A DNA stretch of 64,000 bases. It comes from Nitrospirota bacterium. Lineage in GTDB: Bacteria > Nitrospirota > UBA9217. Below, one piece after another: positions 59,401-64,000 of the stretch (within the stretch, counting starts at the first letter, position 1; every line of letters begins with the position of its first letter). The notes beneath the pieces were generated by a model that was not told where the DNA came from, searched no databases, and saw only the letters and a program-made list of their open reading frames with translations. The stretch covers positions 4,928 to 68,927 of the forward strand of contig JALNZF010000016.1 in assembly GCA_023229435.1 (NCBI GenBank). Direction: 5' to 3'. The translations under genes and the position numbers were made by a program.

Positions 59401-60205
59401 TTCGGTCCTCTTTGCCGCCTGCCTGGAGAACATCGGGATAGACACGGCGTTTGTGGACGTGCCGGGCCATATGTTCCTCCTGTTCAACACGGGGGTCGCG
59501 GAGGCGGACAAGATCACGCTCGGTCTCCCGAATGAGCTCATCGTGTTCTATCAGGGCACGGTCTGGATTCCCGTGGAGACGACCATGGTGGGAACGTCCT
59601 TTACCCGCGCCTGGCAAAAGGGTGCGGAAGAGTATCGCGACTGGGTTGTAAGGAACAAGGCGAACATCATCAACGTTCAGAAGACCTGGGACGAGTTCAA
59701 GCCCGTCACGCTTCCCAGATCCGGGGGGACGGTGAAGGTCAAGCGTGGCGAGATCGAAGCGACCTTCAAGGGGGAGCTCGAAGCGCTGGCGAGCCGGCGT
59801 CTCGCGTACCTGTCCGCCGCGTATCGTAATGTGCTCAAAAAAACCCCGGATGATCTCGCCACGCTGGGGCAGCTCGGCATTCTCTATGGAGAGAATGGTC
59901 TCTTTGCCGAGGCGCTTGAGCAGTTCCAGAAACTGCTGGCACTGGACAAGACCAATGCCCTGGCGCTCAACAATATCGGGAATATCAGCTACCTGCAGGG
60001 CAGGCTTGACGATGCGCGTCAGGCCTATGAGGCGGCCCTCAGGTCATCGCCTGGAGAACCGGGGATCATGGTGAACCTGGCCCGTGTTTCACTGCAGGCA
60101 GGTAAAAAGGAGTACGCAAAGAGCTTATTCCTGGACGCGGCAGTGATCGACCCGCGGGTGGTTCGGCAGTATGCGGATCTTGCTGCGAGCCTGGGAGTGA
60201 AATAA
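56408..60205 (+). CDS. Large secreted NHL/FN3/transglutaminase-like/TPR protein
   Basis: Protein of 1265 residues with a signal peptide (cleavage near VSAF, about 24). About ten NHL propeller repeats (about 45-595) have the pattern GIAIDEQGLVYVADTGNNRIQVF. Two FN3 domains lie at about 597-685 and 690-775. A transglutaminase/cysteine-protease-like domain has Cys995 (SGDCDDLSVLF) and His1021 (PGHMFLLF), and TPR units are at about 1130-1260. The domain mix resembles outer-membrane or secretion-linked scaffold proteins, not a known single family. It may act in a surface-protein system with the CFI-box gene next to it. Confidence 0.85.
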   Translation: MAAVRHIIFICLFSLLFAGQVSAFQPMEFVREIGEAGKQAKQSQFHAPRALAAHGDRLYVADTEAHRIVVLDQSGKTVLSWGLKGSKPGQFKYPAGIAIDEQGLVYVADTGNNRIQVFDDGGKWVRGFGARGDGLREFSGPTGITVSAGFVTIADTGNSRVQVLTTGGIAVRQITVRTKTDEMKAPVGVAVDAQHRIYVIDTGTDTARVFDPTGVQVRVFGSRGKGTAGLDRPQGIAVDSRGYIYIADTGNYKVKKFDPRGKLVGSIGSEGDGPGRFRELAGLIAGYENRIWVLDAARNTVQVISTEDGDAPLLTPLSPLPGVAFTQEMRGEVAAISINKNAWGMTGDSLTVLGNSGGGRIIGSRGSGPGSFKNARGLTVDGLGNFWVADTGNDRLKKFNSEGSLLHVFGKSGSGEGEFRSPSGVAVGPKGNIAVADTGNRRVQVFSSKGMFLGAFGKAGKLAGQFGEVVDIATDEFENLYVADRGNDRIAKYDSNGGLIWETGNTGSEEGEFREPENIVVSPDNEVYVLDAGNSRVQVFDRNGKFLRKFGSEGSDAGQFREPRGLALEEGLWLYVGDRGNKRAQVFILKHTPAMPKDVTAQAKINEVQVSWKANTETYLDQYKVYRADSPTDAFTLIGTSTTTSYLDKNLPSNRSFSYRVSSQAREGNESALSGVVSAVTPKLVPARPKRVRGEAWGNQITITWLPNLEPFVTHYQVYRSRKASTGYEFLAKTEKTIFDDGPLANDTLYYYQITAVGKEGDESAPGEVVVASTPRALLTAQPIEIIRMETGEVFASAYTYYESHPLGKVVIVNTADIPYQKVKVRFSTRDFMDNPIETEVPEIAAKQQVEVPLKPVFNKNILEVAENTPLPYEIAVTFSQAGEPRTVSRNFPLTLYERHAMQWDDKARLGAFVTLTDTMVADLSRQVVQQYADAYPHLPQTLVYARGIYEAFGVLGLKYIVDPLSPFQDFSTSPADVTYLQYPRETLMKKSGDCDDLSVLFAACLENIGIDTAFVDVPGHMFLLFNTGVAEADKITLGLPNELIVFYQGTVWIPVETTMVGTSFTRAWQKGAEEYRDWVVRNKANIINVQKTWDEFKPVTLPRSGGTVKVKRGEIEATFKGELEALASRRLAYLSAAYRNVLKKTPDDLATLGQLGILYGENGLFAEALEQFQKLLALDKTNALALNNIGNISYLQGRLDDARQAYEAALRSSPGEPGIMVNLARVSLQAGKKEYAKSLFLDAAVIDPRVVRQYADLAASLGVK

Positions 60206-60210
60206 ATCAG

Positions 60211-60290
60211 TGCGGAGTGACGAGTTCCCCCGATTAATATGCTCGAGGGCAGGCTCCGTTCGGAGTGAAAGGCATTCGCAATCCGCAATG
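60211..60290. repeat. Repeat element shared with hisH, plus heptamers
   Basis: Contains GAGTTCCCCCGATT, then CTCGAGGGCAGGCT and CGGAGTG (60222-60267) in the order seen inside hisH at 20455. Flanked by TGCGGAGTGA and GCAATCCGCAAT units. Lies between the NHL gene and the next gene. Confidence 0.85.
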
Positions 60291-60305
60291 AAAAGGGATG
60301 TCTCT

Positions 60306-60725
60306 ATGTTCAATAAATTGGCAGCACTTATCATAATAACAGGCTTGTGCTGCACCACGGCCCTGGCCCAGGAACAGAAGGGCTTGTCTCTTGCGGACTG
60401 GATCAAGGTGGTCCAGAAGAAGATCGACAAGATCGTACCGAAGAAGATCCAGCCCCTGAGCACCGGCGAAGCAGGCATGCGCGGGATAAAGGAAGATGCA
60501 TCGGTAAAGCTCTACTGGAAAGGGAAGAAGAGTGAAGAACCGGTCACGGAAGAAGAAATGAAGGAGCTCAAGGCCGTCATCGATCTTATTGGCAAGGATG
60601 ATCGCGCCGCGGCCATCACGGTCATGGAAAAGTTCCTGACGCAGTATCCCTCCAGCGCGCTGATCCCGGACGCGAAGAAGATGCTGGATCTGCTGAAGAT
60701 CGAGACGCCTGAAGAGAAGAGATAG
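60306..60725 (+). CDS. Small secreted protein of unknown function
   Basis: Protein of 139 residues with a signal peptide (MFNKLAALIIITGLCCTTALA). The mature part is charged and helical, with LSLADWIKVVQKKIDKIVPKK near 29-49 and a helical C-terminus (MKELKAVIDLIGKDDRAAAITVMEKF). The last part is reminiscent of a TPR-like hairpin. No family recognised. The start is 60306 rather than 60288 because GGATG lies six bases upstream and the signal peptide begins there. It likely belongs with the large NHL protein before it. Confidence 0.68.
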   Translation: MFNKLAALIIITGLCCTTALAQEQKGLSLADWIKVVQKKIDKIVPKKIQPLSTGEAGMRGIKEDASVKLYWKGKKSEEPVTEEEMKELKAVIDLIGKDDRAAAITVMEKFLTQYPSSALIPDAKKMLDLLKIETPEEKR

Positions 60726-60729
60726 CAGG

Positions 60730-61547
60730 CGGATAAAGGCAAACTTGCCGTCGAGACCGTCACGAACGATCCCAAAACATAGTCCCGTCCTCTTTTTCTC
60801 TGGATGTTTCCCCGTCAATCTGCTACTCTTTTGCCCATGACAAAACAACCTGTCTCCCGTAACCCCTGGTCCTTCCTGCCCAAATAAATAACCATGCGAT
60901 AAAGCTCCAAATCAACCACAAAATATTTGTTAATGTATAATACTTAAGGATTGTTTGTCAATGCATGTTGGAATTATTTACAGAAAATAAAATTATTGTA
61001 TATATTCTCGCCTATAATAAACACCGCGCATTGATATTTAAAGCTTAATTAAATAATTGCGAATTGACGGGATTATTTACATAGTACTTCATGCCTATAA
61101 TAATATGTATAATTACAATGTATTATTAAATGGTATGTATATTGCTTCCAAATACTGTTTTATAATGGGATAAAATAACGCGTTCGAACTCCACGTACGG
61201 AAATAGTATTACATGTGATGCTCGGGTAACTTGCCAAATTCAAGCCGGCAGATTCCAGGGAACTTCGTAATGTTCAAGCCATACAAGTTGCAACACATGG
61301 ACACAGGCTGCATGACGATGAAAATCACATCAGCATGAATTTTTTGTACTGGCGAGTGGAATATTGAGTGATGAAGTAGAAATCGATAAATGACAGAAAA
61401 GTAGGCCTGATCCTTTTGGTTTCTTATGTACATTACGATTACGAAGACCGTAAAGGATACCGAGTTTAAATTCGATGGAAAAACAGTAACAGATAATTTA
61501 GAAATTCATCGTAGATAGCATTGTAAAACAAATAATAAGGGGGGCTT
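60730..61547. other. AT-rich intergenic region
   Basis: About 820 bases with clearly lower GC than the flanking regions, particularly 60890-61200. No reliable gene is seen; a short minus-strand frame at 61209-61433 has no family similarity and no ribosome site. It separates the higher-GC chromosome to the left from lower-GC genes to the right. Confidence 0.6.
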
Positions 61548-62627
61548 ATGAAAAACCGACTTTGGATTGTTGGGATTATCATCGTATTTGTTATTGCAGT
61601 CGTACTTGTGTCAGGTCGAAGCGAAGGAGGTGCGAATAACTCCGGACCTGTTGTTTCAACAATTGCAGGGCAAAAAGCGACTAGTGGTTCCAATGATGGA
61701 GCTGGGACAGACGCGCATTTCGGCTTTTCAGCCGGGATCACGACAGATGGAACAAACCTTTATGTAACGGACACCTTTAATCATACGATTCGCAAGGTAG
61801 TCATCTCGACGGCAGCGGTAACGACATTGGCAGGGACGGCAGGGATTTCCGGTTCCATGGATGGAATAGGTTCAGCCGCCCGCTTCAATTCTCCGCAAGG
61901 AATCACCACGGATGGGACAAATCTCTTCGTTGCGGACACTGTTAACCAGACGATCCGCAAGATCAATATTATTACAGGTCAAGTTTCAACATTGGCAGGG
62001 ACTGCCGGCGTCATTGGAGCTGCAGATGGAATCGGTCCCAACGCTCAATTTAACCATCCATCCGGTATTACAAATGATGGATCCAACCTCTTTGTTGCGG
62101 ATATGAAGAACAACATAGTTCGAAAAATTTTGATTAATACAGGACAGGTCATGACATTGGCGGGGACTGCAGGAAAATCAGGTTCCTCTGATGGAACAGG
62201 ATCATCCGCGCTTTTTAACTATCCTGCAGGCATAACCATAGATGGCCCAAATCTTTATATTGTGGACAATAGTAACAGTACAATTCGTAAGATTGTTTTG
62301 GAAACGGGATCGGTTACCACGCTGGCAGGAATTGCCGGCACTCTTGGTTCGACCGATGGAACAGGAGGAGCAGCTCTTTTCAATTACCCCCTGGGAATCG
62401 CCTCGGATGGAAATTGCCTCTTTGTAACCGATACCGGCAATTCAAACATACGGAAGATCGTCATTTCCGGAGGACAGGTTACGACATTGGCAGGTACAAC
62501 CGGAAAGGTGGGTTCTGACGATGGAAATGCTACAAATGCTCGATTTAGCATTCCCTCCGGTATTGTTGCAGGAACTGGAACGACTCTTTATATAGCTGAT
62601 ATGGGAGCAATTCGAAAGATTAAGTGA
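61548..62627 (+). CDS. NHL-repeat beta-propeller protein, exported
   Basis: Protein of 359 residues. An N-terminal hydrophobic segment (about 5-22) may be a signal or anchor. Then six approximately 50-residue NHL-type repeats follow, each with GITTDGTNLFVADTVNQTIRKI and TLAGTAGxxGSxDGxGxxAxFNxP. The repeats are nearly identical, suggesting recent internal duplication. Lower GC than genes to the left. The propeller would bind ligand or protein outside the cell. SD AAGGGGGG precedes ATG 61548. Confidence 0.85.
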   Translation: MKNRLWIVGIIIVFVIAVVLVSGRSEGGANNSGPVVSTIAGQKATSGSNDGAGTDAHFGFSAGITTDGTNLYVTDTFNHTIRKVVISTAAVTTLAGTAGISGSMDGIGSAARFNSPQGITTDGTNLFVADTVNQTIRKINIITGQVSTLAGTAGVIGAADGIGPNAQFNHPSGITNDGSNLFVADMKNNIVRKILINTGQVMTLAGTAGKSGSSDGTGSSALFNYPAGITIDGPNLYIVDNSNSTIRKIVLETGSVTTLAGIAGTLGSTDGTGGAALFNYPLGIASDGNCLFVTDTGNSNIRKIVISGGQVTTLAGTTGKVGSDDGNATNARFSIPSGIVAGTGTTLYIADMGAIRKIK

Positions 62628-62709
62628 TGTTGTAAAGAGACGTACCAAGTGTATGCTCCTTGAGGCGATTATGTCGATAACAACTGCAAAATACTAGAGA
62701 GGAGTAGTT

Positions 62710-64000
62710 ATGAAAACAATTTATTTGCTCAAACCAAATAAAACATTATTATTGTCTTTCATTTTGTCTTTACTTAGTCTTGTGTTTAGATTGAGTAATT
62801 CATATGCGTGCTGTCCATATGATACTGCCACATGTCAATATTACAAGGGCTTGTGCGATTTACAATGTGAAAGTGACTTTGGTCCTATAGGATGCTTATA
62901 CGATCATTGCTCTGGATGGTATGCTGATCATCCCAGTTGCACGGACTTCGGTCAAACCTGGTGCCGCATCCAGAATGATTGTGCCTCGATCGAATGTACT
63001 CCTGGGTATAGTTGTACTTGCTCGCTCAATATTAATCCGAACTGTAACGGCGATCCGTATTGCTATGATTGTGTTAATTGGTGGAGTAATTATAACGATC
63101 CAAGTTGCCCGAGGTCTCTCGATGGATGCAAGTCATACTGCCAAAACAATTCTATTCAATGCCCTACCGTTACGTACTACACAGTAACTCCACAAGGTGC
63201 CTCTGGCGGCAGTATTGTTCCATGGCTTCCTCAAACAGTGCAGAGCGGGTATTCCACGCAATTTACTCTGACTCCGGATCCCTGCTATCATATAGTGTCG
63301 GTTACCGGGTGCGGCGGCACGTTAAACGGGGATACATATACGACGGGTCCTATCACCGCAGACTGTACAGTAACCCCAACTTTTGCGCCCAGCCCCTATA
63401 CAATTACCGCCTCTGCAGGGAGTGGTGGAACAATATCACCTCATTCCGCAACGGGGATTTATGGCATCGGCCAGGTCTTCTATGTGACACCGAATCCCTG
63501 CTATCAAATCGCGTCAGTTACCGGGTGTGGCGGCACGTTAATCGGGCAAACATATTTTACGGGTACTACTGTCACCTGCGGCTGTACAGTGACCGCAACT
63601 TTTGTAATCAACACAGCTCCTATTACTCTTGCCACCTCTGCAGGAAGTGGAGGCATAATAACACCGCCTTCTCCGACGGTGAATTGTGGCGGTAGCCAGA
63701 CCTTTACGATAACACCGAATGCTTGCTATCATATTGTTGATGTGAAAGTTGACGGTGTTTCCAAGGGAGCTATAACCAACTACACTATCTCCAATGTAAC
63801 TACCAACCATACGATTGCGGCAAGCTTTGCGCTCAACACCTATACCATTACCACTTCTGCAGGCAGCGGCGGAACAATAACACCTCCCTCTGCAACGGTG
63901 AATTGCGGCAACAGCCAGACCTTTACTGTGACACCAAATACGGGCTATCACATTACGTCAGTTACCGGATGCGGCGGAACGTGGAATGGTGGAAATACCT
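62710..64000 (+). CDS. Secreted InlB-type repeat protein (runs off right edge)
   Basis: Reading from ATG 62710 (GAGAGGAG upstream) gives about 430 codons with no stop to the window end. An N-terminal hydrophobic segment is near 12-28. A cysteine-rich region (about 34-155) follows, then at least four repeats of about 75 residues with SAGSGGTISP, QTFTVTPNxxYxIxSV and CGGT patterns, as in divergent InlB B-repeat (Flg_new_2-like) domains. Cys pairs within the repeats may cross-link. Surface adhesin or structural protein is likely. The C terminus is not seen. Lower GC than the main chromosome. Confidence 0.8.
   Translation, partial: MKTIYLLKPNKTLLLSFILSLLSLVFRLSNSYACCPYDTATCQYYKGLCDLQCESDFGPIGCLYDHCSGWYADHPSCTDFGQTWCRIQNDCASIECTPGYSCTCSLNINPNCNGDPYCYDCVNWWSNYNDPSCPRSLDGCKSYCQNNSIQCPTVTYYTVTPQGASGGSIVPWLPQTVQSGYSTQFTLTPDPCYHIVSVTGCGGTLNGDTYTTGPITADCTVTPTFAPSPYTITASAGSGGTISPHSATGIYGIGQVFYVTPNPCYQIASVTGCGGTLIGQTYFTGTTVTCGCTVTATFVINTAPITLATSAGSGGIITPPSPTVNCGGSQTFTITPNACYHIVDVKVDGVSKGAITNYTISNVTTNHTIAASFALNTYTITTSAGSGGTITPPSATVNCGNSQTFTVTPNTGYHITSVTGCGGTWNGGNT

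Noticed and set aside
61209..61433. Minus-strand frame of 74 codons in the AT-rich region
   Set aside because: No ribosome site, no family similarity; AT-rich noise is more likely.

Overview
The window looks like a piece of chromosome from a Gram-negative (diderm) bacterium with moderately high GC. It has a secretin, outer-membrane-type proteins and MSHA-like pilus genes. The gene order rho-rpmE-DUF1385-prfA-prmC-murA-hisD-hisG, the split b6/IV-type cytochrome b, the DsrE/TusA sulfur genes and the fused radical SAM/DUF2344 protein together suggest Nitrospirota or a deltaproteobacterial relative. That placement is inference from gene content, not a phylogeny.

Layout. 1-4924 (minus): start of an LTA-synthase-like membrane protein running off the left edge, an ABC-F ATPase, a DUF1566 protein, a THUMP RNA methyltransferase and a small zinc-ribbon protein. 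5496-16795 (plus): an RDD membrane protein, the cell-elongation operon mreB-mreC-mreD-mrdA-rodA, a TIGR03960/DUF2344 radical SAM fusion, RNase G and adenylate kinase, closed by a strong terminator. 17018-18293: a lipoprotein and a truncated HerA-like ATPase remnant. 18305-31414 (minus): rho, rpmE, DUF1385, prfA, prmC, murA, hisD, hisG, terminator, hisC, hisB, hisH, hisA, hisF. No hisI or hisE is present. 32057-46021 (plus): an MSHA-like type IV pilus locus in two blocks. The first is the platform protein, pilins, a TMTC-like membrane/TPR protein, minor pilins and a MshQ-position adhesin. The second is a MerR-like regulator, PilM/N/O/P-type assembly proteins and the secretin. No pilus ATPase is in the window. 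46198-47951: Rieske, cytochrome b6 and subunit IV of a bc-type complex. 48268-50656: a sulfur-relay group (TusA, YeeE/TsuA, DsrE and two small proteins). 51038-53613: DUF2318 protein, FtsX-type permease and ATPase, resembling part of a Fet iron system. 53703-60725: outer-membrane and secreted proteins, including a CFI-box beta-helix protein and a 1265-residue NHL/FN3/transglutaminase/TPR protein. 60730-64000: an AT-rich stretch followed by lower-GC genes for an NHL propeller and an InlB-type repeat protein running off the right edge.

The most unusual feature is a layer of small repeats. Degenerate seven-base tandem arrays (several sequence families, often as inverted pairs) occur between genes across the whole window. 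They also occur in frame inside coding sequences: five copies in hisF, an approximately 22-codon element in hisH that recurs intergenically at about 60222, and the leader peptides of two minor prepilins. Three copies of a 110-218 bp element with heptamer-built inverted termini lie at 26458, 31785 and 42667. Two further hairpin repeat families fill gaps in the his and neighbouring operons.

No tRNA, rRNA, CRISPR array, transposase or integrase was recognised.
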